Assembly: GCA_964504345.1 (NCBI GenBank)
Contig: CAZDDX010000003.1
Coordinates: 1 to 64,000, forward strand
From: CAMDTE01 sp964504345
GTDB lineage: Bacteria; Bacteroidota; Bacteroidia; Flavobacteriales; Schleiferiaceae
Reading direction: 5' to 3'
Length of the DNA: 64,000 nucleotides
In this document: positions 8,011-14,801 of the stretch, piece by piece
Layout: each line of letters starts with the position of its first letter
Numbering within the stretch: position 1 is the stretch's first letter
Program-made: the position numbers and the translations under genes
Notes under the pieces: model-generated
What the model saw: the letters and a program-made list of their open reading frames with translations, nothing else
Told to the model about the DNA's origin: nothing
Database searches by the model: none

Positions 8011-9018
8011 GTGAAAGAACCCGGAAACGAACCAACCAAAAATAAGGCCTTGCGGCTGCCGTCGCTCTTGTTGGTGGCGAGCGTAGGCATCATGGGAATC
8101 AAGTTCTGGGCCTACGAGCGCACCGGATCCCACGCCATTCTGTCCGACGCCTTGGAGTCTATTGTGAATGTTGTTGCGGGCGCCTTTGCCCTGTACAGCC
8201 TGTGGTGGTCCCTGCGTCCGCGGGACCAAAACCACCCCTACGGCCACGGGAAAATTGAATTCTTGTCCGCCGGCGTGGAAGGGGGACTCATTTTCATGGC
8301 CGGGATGGGCATTGTGTACGAGTCCGTGCAAGGTCTCGTATACCCCGCTGCATTGAAGCAATTGGACTTGGGTATACTCCTGGTGGCTTTGGCCGGAGCT
8401 GCCAACGGACTTTTGGGGGTTTTGTTGCTGCGCCACGGCCGGAACATCCACTCGTCTGCACTCCAAGCAGACGGCCACCATTTGCTGTCCGACGCCTACA
8501 CCTCGGCCGGGTTGCTGGTGGGTTTGGCGGTTGCCTGGTTCACGGGCATCGCTTGGCTCGACAGCGCCCTGGCTTTAGCTTTTGCGGGTTTATTGCTGTT
8601 TACGGGCTACCGCTTGGTGCGGCGCGCCTTGGCCGGCTTGATGGACGCAGCAGACATGGAGTTGCTGCCCAAAGTCATTCAAACCTTGGCGGAGAACCGT
8701 CGGCCCCGATGGATTGACATCCACAACCTGCGGGTGGTGCAGTACGGAGGTTCTTACCACATTGACGCTCACCTAACTTTGCCTTGGTACGTGAATTTAG
8801 AGGAGGCCCACGAGGAAGTTACCGCCATGGAACACATTGCGGCCACGCATTTCCACGACGCCTTAGAACTCTTTGTGCACGCGGATCCGTGCATCCCCAT
8901 TTCCTGCAGCATTTGTTCTCTGGAGTGCGCGCACCGAACCAGCGCCTTCCAAGAGCCCGTTCCGTGGACGTTGAGCAACGTGCTGAGCAACCAAAAACAC
9001 CGACTGCCAGCCGCCTAG
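8011..9018 (+). CDS. Cation diffusion facilitator (CDF) family metal transporter
   Basis: 335 residues, inner membrane, about six helices plus a cytosolic C-terminal domain. The metal-site pairs of the CDF fold are visible: HAILSDALESIVN in helix II and HHLLSDAYTSAG in helix V, with RDQNHPYGHGKIEF between helices. Members export Zn, Fe, Mn or Co in exchange for protons; the metal here is not predictable. The C-terminus ends with a cysteine-rich tail, DPCIPISCSICSLECAHR. The open frame continues 174 bases upstream without family sequence, so the GTG at 8011 behind a TACCTTGT box is used. Its stop overlaps the stop of the convergent universal stress gene. Confidence 0.88.
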   Translation: MKEPGNEPTKNKALRLPSLLLVASVGIMGIKFWAYERTGSHAILSDALESIVNVVAGAFALYSLWWSLRPRDQNHPYGHGKIEFLSAGVEGGLIFMAGMGIVYESVQGLVYPAALKQLDLGILLVALAGAANGLLGVLLLRHGRNIHSSALQADGHHLLSDAYTSAGLLVGLAVAWFTGIAWLDSALALAFAGLLLFTGYRLVRRALAGLMDAADMELLPKVIQTLAENRRPRWIDIHNLRVVQYGGSYHIDAHLTLPWYVNLEEAHEEVTAMEHIAATHFHDALELFVHADPCIPISCSICSLECAHRTSAFQEPVPWTLSNVLSNQKHRLPAA

Positions 9019-9830
9019 GCCAAACGGTCTTCGTGCAGCACCAAAAGCGGTTGCTGAGCGCGGAAAACCAAGGCATTGGAAACGCTTCGGTGCCCCATTT
9101 CCAGCAACCAGTGGTGCTTTCGCGCAATGAAGGCCAGTGCGTCGGACTCCGTTTCGGCCAAGAAGCGCAGCAGCCCTTCTTCCACTTCCGGCGCCCGGCG
9201 AACCTCCACCGGCAGGCCGTGCGCGCGGATGCGCTGCTCCTTCTCCGGCCAGTCCACGTGCGGTTTTTCGCCGTCCGAATGGATGTGTACGGCTTCAACG
9301 CGCGCGCCCAAACGTTTTCCTAAGACTACGGCATTGGCAAAGGCCCCATCCGTTGCGGGTTCCAACAGTCCGTCCACCGCCAACGCAATGCGTTTGGGAA
9401 GTCCTTTGGGAGCCTCTTCCGGCACCACCCAAACGGGGCACGGGAGGTGGTGCATGAAGGCCGAGGCGTTGGTGCCAAAAAGTTCTTGCGCAAAGCCGGA
9501 CGCACCTCGCGTGCCCATCACCACAAAAGTGTGCCACGGGTCGTCGTTTACCAGGTCCTTGACCACCGAAACCAAATTTCCGTACAAGGCTTCTGTTCGG
9601 ATTTGCACTCCGTGCCCCTCCAGTCGTTTGGCTTCGCGGAGCAGGGATTCTTCCGTTAATGCTTTGACTTCTTCCAAAAGTCTGGCCGCGGCCAAATTTT
9701 CAGATTGGGGAACCTCGTAGGCATGAACCAAAACCAACGGCGCGCTCCACGCTTTGGCAAGGTCTGTAGCAAACTCGGCCGCGCGCTTAGCGCCGGTAGA
9801 GAAATCTGTGGGACAAAGGATTGTATACAT
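9015..9830 (-). CDS. Universal stress protein, two tandem UspA domains
   Basis: 271 residues, soluble. Domain 1 (1 to about 140) starts MYTILCPTDFSTGAKRAAEF and has the ATP-loop block VVMGTRGASGFAQELFGTNA followed by HLPCPVWVVPEE. Domain 2 (about 150-271) is more degenerate, with IALAVDGLLEPATDGAF and a weaker loop ending QQPLLVLHEDRLA. Two-domain Usp proteins act in stress or nutrient-limited survival. The ATG at 9830 sits 4 nt behind a TACCTTGT box, and a 14-bp palindrome is centred 41.5 bp further upstream, which suggests control by an FNR/CRP-family factor. The stop codon overlaps that of the convergent efflux gene. Confidence 0.9.
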   Translation of the reverse strand: MYTILCPTDFSTGAKRAAEFATDLAKAWSAPLVLVHAYEVPQSENLAAARLLEEVKALTEESLLREAKRLEGHGVQIRTEALYGNLVSVVKDLVNDDPWHTFVVMGTRGASGFAQELFGTNASAFMHHLPCPVWVVPEEAPKGLPKRIALAVDGLLEPATDGAFANAVVLGKRLGARVEAVHIHSDGEKPHVDWPEKEQRIRAHGLPVEVRRAPEVEEGLLRFLAETESDALAFIARKHHWLLEMGHRSVSNALVFRAQQPLLVLHEDRLA

Positions 9831-9834
9831 GGAT

Positions 9835-9842
9835 ACAAGGTA
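9835..9842 (-). promoter_or_regulatory. -7 promoter box of the universal stress gene
   Basis: TACCTTGT on the minus strand, 4 nt before the ATG, with a TTGTTG about 18 bp upstream at the -33 position. Confidence 0.6.
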
Positions 9843-9864
9843 GGTCCCTTGCACCGGCAACAAC

Positions 9865-9878
9865 CTGATAATTATCAG
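9865..9878 (-). promoter_or_regulatory. FNR/CRP-type palindromic operator upstream of usp
   Basis: CTGATAATTATCAG is a perfect 14-bp palindrome containing the FNR-type core TGAT-N4-ATCA. It abuts the -33 TTGTTG of the usp promoter. If transcription starts at the ATG (9830), its centre is at -41.5, the class II activator position. Confidence 0.55.
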
Positions 9879-9894
9879 TCTATTAAATAAATTA

Positions 9895-10599
9895 TCAAGC
9901 CTGCCCAACCGAGGGGTTTCCCTCGCCTTCGGGGTGGGTGTAGCGGCGGAATCCCCAGAGAAACAAGGCCACCAAGGCAAACAACGCCACGTCGATCCAA
10001 AACAAATAATAGGGCCAACTACCGTGCAGGAGCGGATGGTCCACGGGCGGGGGTTGGTTGACGTACATGTAGTTGCTGCCCAACGAACGGTTGATCAGGT
10101 GCAGCACCAGGGCTACCAGGTGTGTGTAGCCAATGATGGGCCAAAAGAAGCGTTTGGGCAACCGACGTCCGGCCCGAACCATCAGGTAAATCGGGACCAA
10201 AACCACCAGGCTGTGGGAAACAAAAAACTGAACCACCAGCGGAAACCAATAATCTACCTCTATCCCCGGGGTAAACAGCGCTTGAATGCCGCCCAACGGG
10301 CCCCATATGGCCGAGATGCGAAACGCCCACTGCTGCCCGGTGAGCAGGTGCCAAATCAGCATCAGTTGAGTGAGGTTGCACATATGGAAGGGCAGGGAAT
10401 CTTGCACGGACCAATCGCCCAAAACCGCGGCGGAAACGTGGTAGAAGGCGTAGTTGAGGGCAATGAATACGGCCAAACCTTTTTCAAAGGTCTTCAGGTG
10501 CGGCGAACCCGTGCGCGGGGCCACCCACCACAAGAGAACGAAAACGGCTGCAAAGAGGTACCAGCCCAGGCCGGTAGCAATCCAGTCGTGCGCGTTCAT
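9895..10599 (-). CDS. TIGR02206 (YwaF-like) integral membrane protein, copy 2 (divergent)
   Basis: 234 residues, about six membrane helices. This is the most diverged of the four copies: the usual LPLHLCxFSR reads LPFHMCNLTQ, the FFWGIVGG block reads IWGPLGGIQALFTP, and the last block reads SNYMYVNQPPPVDHPL with GSWPYYLF. It is the last gene of a three-gene operon; its ATG overlaps the stop of copy 3 in an ATGA. No function is known for the family. Confidence 0.8.
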   Translation of the reverse strand: MNAHDWIATGLGWYLFAAVFVLLWWVAPRTGSPHLKTFEKGLAVFIALNYAFYHVSAAVLGDWSVQDSLPFHMCNLTQLMLIWHLLTGQQWAFRISAIWGPLGGIQALFTPGIEVDYWFPLVVQFFVSHSLVVLVPIYLMVRAGRRLPKRFFWPIIGYTHLVALVLHLINRSLGSNYMYVNQPPPVDHPLLHGSWPYYLFWIDVALFALVALFLWGFRRYTHPEGEGNPSVGQA

Positions 10600-11282
10600 C
10601 GTTCAATTCGCTTGTACGCGACGGCCGTAAACACCAAGAAATGCGCCACGGCAAGGAGCTCAAAGCCCACCACGTACCACGGCCACTCCCCCACCACAAA
10701 GGGATTGGCCACCAAAGGCCGTTCGCGCAAATACATGTAGTTGCCGTCCACCAACCAAGAAAGCGCATACACGGGCACTATCAAGGCATTGGTCCAGCCC
10801 CAAGCCGTCAGCCAAGACCACTTTTTCAGGGTTCGGCCGCGGATGGCCAACAAGTAAATGGGCACGGCAATAACCGAGGAATGGCCAAAGAAATACTCGG
10901 CAAAGGTCCAGGGGTTGTTGCCGAAGGTGTTTTCCGGAGTGAGCAAAGCGTGCATCCCGCCCATGATTCCCCAAAAAAACAAGGGGTAAAACGCCCACTT
11001 TTTGCGCAGGGTCAACGCCAAAAAGGCCAACACGCGGCTGAAGGAGCACAGGTGAATGGGCAAGCTGTTGCTCAGGGTGTAGTCTCCGCGCAGGGCCACG
11101 TACCCTTGCACCATGACGTACGATCCCAAGATGGCGATTCCCCAGCCCTGTTCAAACCGACGTCGGAACGAATCCGTAGCGTAGCGGGAAACTCCATAGC
11201 CCACCAGTATTTGTGCGGTCAGCAGGGCCCATCCCATAAACCACCAAAAGGAACCGAGTGGAATGACGTGGTGCTCGTTCAT
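10596..11282 (-). CDS. TIGR02206 (YwaF-like) integral membrane protein, copy 3
   Basis: 228 residues, about six membrane helices. It has the full set of family blocks: LPIHLCSFSR, WAFYPLFFWGIMGGMHALLTPE, DGNYMYL and NPFVVGEWPWYVVGFE. It starts MNEHHVIPLGSFWW, nearly parallel to copy 4 (METHHIIPFGSSWW), so 3 and 4 look like the most recent duplicates. ATGA overlaps with both neighbours show translational coupling in one operon. Function unknown. Confidence 0.85.
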   Translation of the reverse strand: MNEHHVIPLGSFWWFMGWALLTAQILVGYGVSRYATDSFRRRFEQGWGIAILGSYVMVQGYVALRGDYTLSNSLPIHLCSFSRVLAFLALTLRKKWAFYPLFFWGIMGGMHALLTPENTFGNNPWTFAEYFFGHSSVIAVPIYLLAIRGRTLKKWSWLTAWGWTNALIVPVYALSWLVDGNYMYLRERPLVANPFVVGEWPWYVVGFELLAVAHFLVFTAVAYKRIER

Positions 11283-11980
11283 GCGGTTGCTCTTTTGGGG
11301 AGTAGATAATTGAAGAAAATGAGGCGCAAAACGCCGTAGTGCAGCAAGGCGGCGGCTTCAAAGCCCAAGATGTAGTAAGGCCACTCGCCCACCACAAAGG
11401 GATTCTCCGCTGTTGGAGGGGCCACCAAGAACATGTAGTTGCCGCCTACGGCCAGATTGATCAGGTAAATCGGCAGCAAGAGGACGTTGTTCCAAAAAAA
11501 CGCCTGCAACCAGCCGTTGGCCGGAATGCGCCATCCGCCCACAAACACGCTGTAGAGCGGAACCAAAATGATTCCGGCGTGGCTGAAGTAGTATTCCACC
11601 AGCATGAAGGAACCCCCTCCTAAGGTACTTTCTGGCGTCATTAACGAATGAAATCCGCCCACAATGCCCCAGAAGAACAGTGGAACCAGGGCCCACTTCT
11701 GGCGGAAGGTCAGGTAAAGCACCGCCAAAAACCGGCTGAACCAACACAAGTGCAGCGGGAGACTTTCTTGCAGGCTCCAAGAGCCGTCCAGTACTTGGTA
11801 GAATTGTCCGAAGGCAAAAAAGCCCAAAATGACCCATCCCCACCACCGCTCAAATCGCTCGCGCGTGGCTTCCGTTGCGGACTTTCCAATCCAAAAAACA
11901 ACGGCTCCGTAGACCGCAAAAATGAGCCATCCTCCCCACCACCAGCTGGAGCCAAAGGGAATTATATGATGCGTTTCCAC
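11279..11980 (-). CDS. TIGR02206 (YwaF-like) integral membrane protein, copy 4 (first of the operon)
   Basis: 233 residues, about six membrane helices, with LPLHLCWFSR, PLFFWGIVGGFHSLMTPE, GGNYMFL and NPFVVGEWPYYILGFE. The start is a GTG at 11980, 4 nt behind a TACCTTGG box. It opens the operon copy 4 - copy 3 - copy 2. The conserved His, Cys, Asn and Trp sit in or next to membrane segments, which would suit a membrane enzyme or cofactor-binding protein, but that is a guess. Confidence 0.85.
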   Translation of the reverse strand: METHHIIPFGSSWWWGGWLIFAVYGAVVFWIGKSATEATRERFERWWGWVILGFFAFGQFYQVLDGSWSLQESLPLHLCWFSRFLAVLYLTFRQKWALVPLFFWGIVGGFHSLMTPESTLGGGSFMLVEYYFSHAGIILVPLYSVFVGGWRIPANGWLQAFFWNNVLLLPIYLINLAVGGNYMFLVAPPTAENPFVVGEWPYYILGFEAAALLHYGVLRLIFFNYLLPKRATA

Positions 11981-11984
11981 GGTT

Positions 11985-11992
11985 CCAAGGTA
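11985..11992 (-). promoter_or_regulatory. -7 promoter box of the TIGR02206 operon
   Basis: TACCTTGG on the minus strand, 4 nt before the GTG of copy 4, with a TTG 19 bp upstream. The surrounding sequence is almost the same as at the usp promoter. Confidence 0.6.
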
Positions 11993-12104
11993 GGTAAATT
12001 TTGCAGTAAATCAAGTGTTTGCAACGCTTCCGGTCAAGCGGTTTTCCAGTAAAAAGGACTGATTTCACTGGGGAATCAAGCCTGCACCGGGGTGGCGGCG
12101 GATG

Positions 12105-12545
12105 TTATTTTTGGGTACCGGTATGCCCAAATCCTCCCGCCCCGCGTTCGGTTTCCGGGAGCACCTCAACGGGCGCCCACTCCACCTGGGCATAAGTGGC
12201 CAGGACCAGCTGCGCAATGCGGTCGCCGGGAGCAATGGTGAACGGTTCAGCTCCTAAGTTGATGAGGATCACGCCCACGTCACCGCGGTAATCGGCGTCG
12301 ACGGTTCCCGGACTGTTGAGGACTGTTATTCCGTGTTTCAATGCCAGCCCGCTGCGCGGCCGCACTTGGGCTTCAAACCCCTCCGGCAGCGCCAGGGAAA
12401 GTCCGGTGGGTACCAACACCCGTTCGCCGGGTTGGAGCACTTTAGGTTCCTGAACGTGGGCCCGAAGGTCCAAGCCCGCACTGCCCACGGTGGCGTAGGC
12501 CGGCAAGGGGTACGGGGAGCGGTTGACTACGGAAACGTGCATCAT
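12105..12545 (-). CDS. dut: dUTP diphosphatase (dUTPase)
   Basis: 146 residues. Hydrolyses dUTP to dUMP and pyrophosphate, keeping uracil out of DNA and supplying dUMP for thymidylate. All five motifs are in order: AGLDLRA, RPRSGLALKHGI, GTVDADYRGDVGVILIN (catalytic Asp), RIAQLVLA and the C-terminal RGAGGFGHTG that closes over the nucleotide. This is the normal homotrimeric type. The start codons ATG-ATG overlap the TGA of the flippase gene upstream, so the two form an operon. Confidence 0.97.
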   Translation of the reverse strand: MMHVSVVNRSPYPLPAYATVGSAGLDLRAHVQEPKVLQPGERVLVPTGLSLALPEGFEAQVRPRSGLALKHGITVLNSPGTVDADYRGDVGVILINLGAEPFTIAPGDRIAQLVLATYAQVEWAPVEVLPETERGAGGFGHTGTQK

Positions 12546-13993
12546 GGGTTAAGTGTTTGGGAGGGGGTGGAGTTCCGGCGCCAACGGTCTGGACGCTCAA
12601 CGGCAAAAACGACGGCAGCATAAACCCCTGCAGCCAAGATTTGGAGGAGCGGTACGCCAGAAGCCAAAAACGCTCCGTAGCCGCACGCTGCCGCCGCAAC
12701 CAGGTACAAGGAGATTTTCCCGACCTCATACGGAACGGGGAAGTACTTGGTGCCCAAGCCGTAGGAGACCAGGGTCATGCCGGCGTAGCTCACCAAGGTG
12801 GCCCAAGCGGCTCCCTCAATGCCCCACCGGGGAATCCAAACCCAGTTCAGCACCACGGTCAACGCAAACCCTACCAGGGTTACGCGCAGCGCCAAAGACG
12901 TTTTGTCGTTCAGTTTGTAGCCTAGGGACAACTGGGTGTTGAGGGCCAAAAACAGGTTGGCACACAGCAATATGGGGAGCAGGTAGAGGTGGTCCCAGTA
13001 CTTGGCGGCAATAAAGTGCTTGAGCAGGTCCAATCCCGCCAAAACCGAAACCATGCCCAAGCCCACCACCGCCACAAAAGCGCGCGTGGTGCGGGCCAGC
13101 ATCGGTGCGGCATTGCCTTGGCCGCCCGCTTTGAAGAAAAAGGGCTCCGCTGCGTAGCGAAAGGCCTGGTTGAACATGACCAAAAAGATGGATAGTTTGT
13201 AGATGGCGGAATACGTGCCGACGTCGGCCAAACTGGTCTCTGCGGGCAGTAAATACTTGATGAAAAAGCGGTCGGCCATTTCGTTGGCAACGCCGGGCAA
13301 TCCCGCCAGCAGCAAGGGGAATCCAAAGGCTAGCATTTGGCGCCAAACGGTCCAATTGAAGGACGGAAGGCGAATGGCCCGCCACTCCGGCCACAAACAC
13401 AAGAGCATGAACAAGGACGCGCCCAGGTTGGCCACCAAAACCCACTGGACGGTATGGGCGTCAAATGCCGGGTTCTGCGCGGGGTACCATTGGTAAAAGA
13501 ACAAGTTGAGCACTATGTTGACCAGGATCAATCCGGTCTTGATGGCCACAAAGCGCGCCGCCTTACCTTGAGCGCGGAGTCGGGCAAAGGGAACCGCTGC
13601 GACGGCTTCAAACGCCACAATGAGGCCCATGCCCAAGACCAATTCCGGCCGACTCCCGTACCGCAAAACCTCGGCCAGAGGTTTGTAGAACAAGCTCAAT
13701 ACCAGCAAGAAAAAAACTGTAGTCCCCAAAATGGACAGCAGCGAGGTGCTGTACACAGATTCCGAATTGGCGTCCGACCGCTGGCTGAACCGAAAATAGG
13801 CCGTCTCCATCCCGTAGGTGAGTACCACCATCAAAAAGGCAATAAACACGTAGAGGTCTGAGTAGGCTCCGTACTCGGCTTTGGGAAGCACTGCGGTGTG
13901 CAGCGGGGTCAGCAAAAAATTGAGCAAGCGGGCCACAATGCTGCTCACGCCGTAGAGCGCAGCATCCCCGACAAGTTTTTTAACGGTGCCCAC
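12542..13993 (-). CDS. Oligosaccharide flippase family membrane protein (MOP superfamily)
   Basis: 483 residues with about 12-14 membrane helices. The opening LVGDAALYGVSSIVARLLNFLLTPL is typical of Wzx/RfbX-like polysaccharide flippases, and MAYxT-type loops follow (for example KAEYGAYSDLYVF, EMADRFFIKYLLP). Such proteins move lipid-linked glycans across the inner membrane. No glycosyltransferase cluster lies next to it, so the cargo is unknown. The start is a GTG at 13993 placed 4 nt after TACTTTTA. It is followed by dut with a stop/start overlap. Confidence 0.85.
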   Translation of the reverse strand: MGTVKKLVGDAALYGVSSIVARLLNFLLTPLHTAVLPKAEYGAYSDLYVFIAFLMVVLTYGMETAYFRFSQRSDANSESVYSTSLLSILGTTVFFLLVLSLFYKPLAEVLRYGSRPELVLGMGLIVAFEAVAAVPFARLRAQGKAARFVAIKTGLILVNIVLNLFFYQWYPAQNPAFDAHTVQWVLVANLGASLFMLLCLWPEWRAIRLPSFNWTVWRQMLAFGFPLLLAGLPGVANEMADRFFIKYLLPAETSLADVGTYSAIYKLSIFLVMFNQAFRYAAEPFFFKAGGQGNAAPMLARTTRAFVAVVGLGMVSVLAGLDLLKHFIAAKYWDHLYLLPILLCANLFLALNTQLSLGYKLNDKTSLALRVTLVGFALTVVLNWVWIPRWGIEGAAWATLVSYAGMTLVSYGLGTKYFPVPYEVGKISLYLVAAAACGYGAFLASGVPLLQILAAGVYAAVVFAVERPDRWRRNSTPSQTLNP

Positions 13994-13997
13994 GGGG

Positions 13998-14005
13998 TAA
14001 AAGTA
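13998..14005 (-). promoter_or_regulatory. -7 promoter box of the flippase-dut operon
   Basis: TACTTTTA on the minus strand (TAnnTTTG with A for the last G), followed by CCCC and the GTG start. Confidence 0.5.
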
Positions 14006-14177
14006 CGAACTGAAGAAGATGGGCTCGCTGTTTGGGATCGCGCAATCGTTTGAAGAGGCTCAGAAATCAAGGACCAACCCGCCCCATACCGCAAGGACCA
14101 CCTCCCTCCGTTCGTTGTTTCGGCAACAAAAATAAAAAATTTACTTAGTGTACCGCGCACACTTTGAAAAATTATTC

Positions 14178-14185
14178 TATATTTG
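14178..14185 (+). promoter_or_regulatory. -7 box of the candidate small RNA
   Basis: TATATTTG matches TAnnTTTG exactly in an A+T-rich context. A TTTG lies 11 bp upstream, closer than the usual -33 spacing. Confidence 0.5.
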
Positions 14186-14189
14186 CCCT

Positions 14190-14267
14190 GTTGGATTGGT
14201 TTTTCTGAGCTGTTTCGACACAAGGGTTAGAGAAACGTCGTCTTTTGGGCGGCGTTTTTCGTTTTTT
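14190..14267 (+). ncRNA. Candidate orphan small RNA, about 78 nt
   Basis: A perfect -7 box (14178-14185) is followed by about 45 nt without a credible reading frame and then by a hairpin plus T-tract terminator (14234-14267). No plus-strand gene ends upstream, so the terminator has no other client. An internal GTTTTTCT/AGAGAAAC pairing is possible. I do not recognise it as 6S, SRP or tmRNA. It could also be a leader attenuator for ridA-ileS. The 5' end is inferred. Confidence 0.4.
14234..14267 (+). terminator. Terminator-like hairpin before ridA
   Basis: A 9-bp stem (14234-14242 with 14248-14256, three G-U pairs) is followed by TTT, C, G and six T residues. Confidence 0.65.
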
Positions 14268-14358
14268 AACAATTTGGTAATCTGCGGCCGTGCTGCATTT
14301 TGCCGGTTCCCCGGAGGACTCCAACCGCCGCTCCCTCGCCCATCCCTCGCGCGCGCTG

Positions 14359-14366
14359 TATCTTTG
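14359..14366 (+). promoter_or_regulatory. -7 promoter box of ridA-ileS
   Basis: TATCTTTG, a perfect match to TAnnTTTG, ends 6 nt before the ridA ATG, so the message has almost no leader. Confidence 0.65.
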
Positions 14367-14372
14367 CCTCCT

Positions 14373-14801
14373 ATGGACTCTTCCGCTTCCAACGCACCGC
14401 AGCCCGTGGGGCTGTACCCTGCCGCCCGCAAAGTGGGCAACCTGTTGTTTGTATCGGGCATTGGACCCCGGCTGCCCAAAAGCGCCCCGGCAGCTTCCAG
14501 CGTTCCTGGCCTCACCTTGGATGCGGCAGGAAACTACCAATCTTTTGATTTTGAAGCCCAAGTCCACAGCGTGATGGCCAATGTGCGGACGGTTTTGGAA
14601 GAAAACGGCGCGCAGTGGTCTGATTTGGTGGACGTAACGGTTTTTTTGACCGACATGCGCCGCGATTTTTCGGCCTTCAACCGTCTGTACGCAGAATACT
14701 TTGCGGACGTGAATCCGCGTCCGTGCCGCACCACAGTGGAAGTGGGTGCCTTGCCCACGCCCATTGCCGTAGAATTGAAAGTGATTGCTGTGCTCCCATG
14801 A
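14373..14801 (+). CDS. ridA: RidA family protein (reactive imine/enamine deaminase)
   Basis: 142 residues, soluble. GLYPAARKVGNLLFVSGIGP, the run MANVRTVLEENGAQWSDLVDVTVFLTDM, NPRPCRTTVEVGALP and VELKVIAVLP place it in the YjgF/YER057c/UK114 family. The Arg in the PCRTTV block corresponds to the catalytic carboxylate-binding Arg that supports 2-aminoacrylate deamination in true RidA. An upstream open frame to 14148 lacks homology. The stop overlaps the ileS start in an ATGA, so translation is coupled; RidA protects PLP enzymes of branched-chain amino acid synthesis, a loose link to isoleucine. Confidence 0.85.
   Translation: MDSSASNAPQPVGLYPAARKVGNLLFVSGIGPRLPKSAPAASSVPGLTLDAAGNYQSFDFEAQVHSVMANVRTVLEENGAQWSDLVDVTVFLTDMRRDFSAFNRLYAEYFADVNPRPCRTTVEVGALPTPIAVELKVIAVLP

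Larger units (their letters stand above)
13994..14372. other. 379-bp intergenic region between the flippase and ridA genes
   Basis: It holds the flippase promoter at its left end, a candidate small RNA with its own promoter and terminator (about 14178-14267), and the ridA promoter at its right end. I see nothing recognisable in 14006-14160 apart from an AGTGT/ACACT inverted pair near 14148-14164, or in 14268-14358. Confidence 0.6.
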
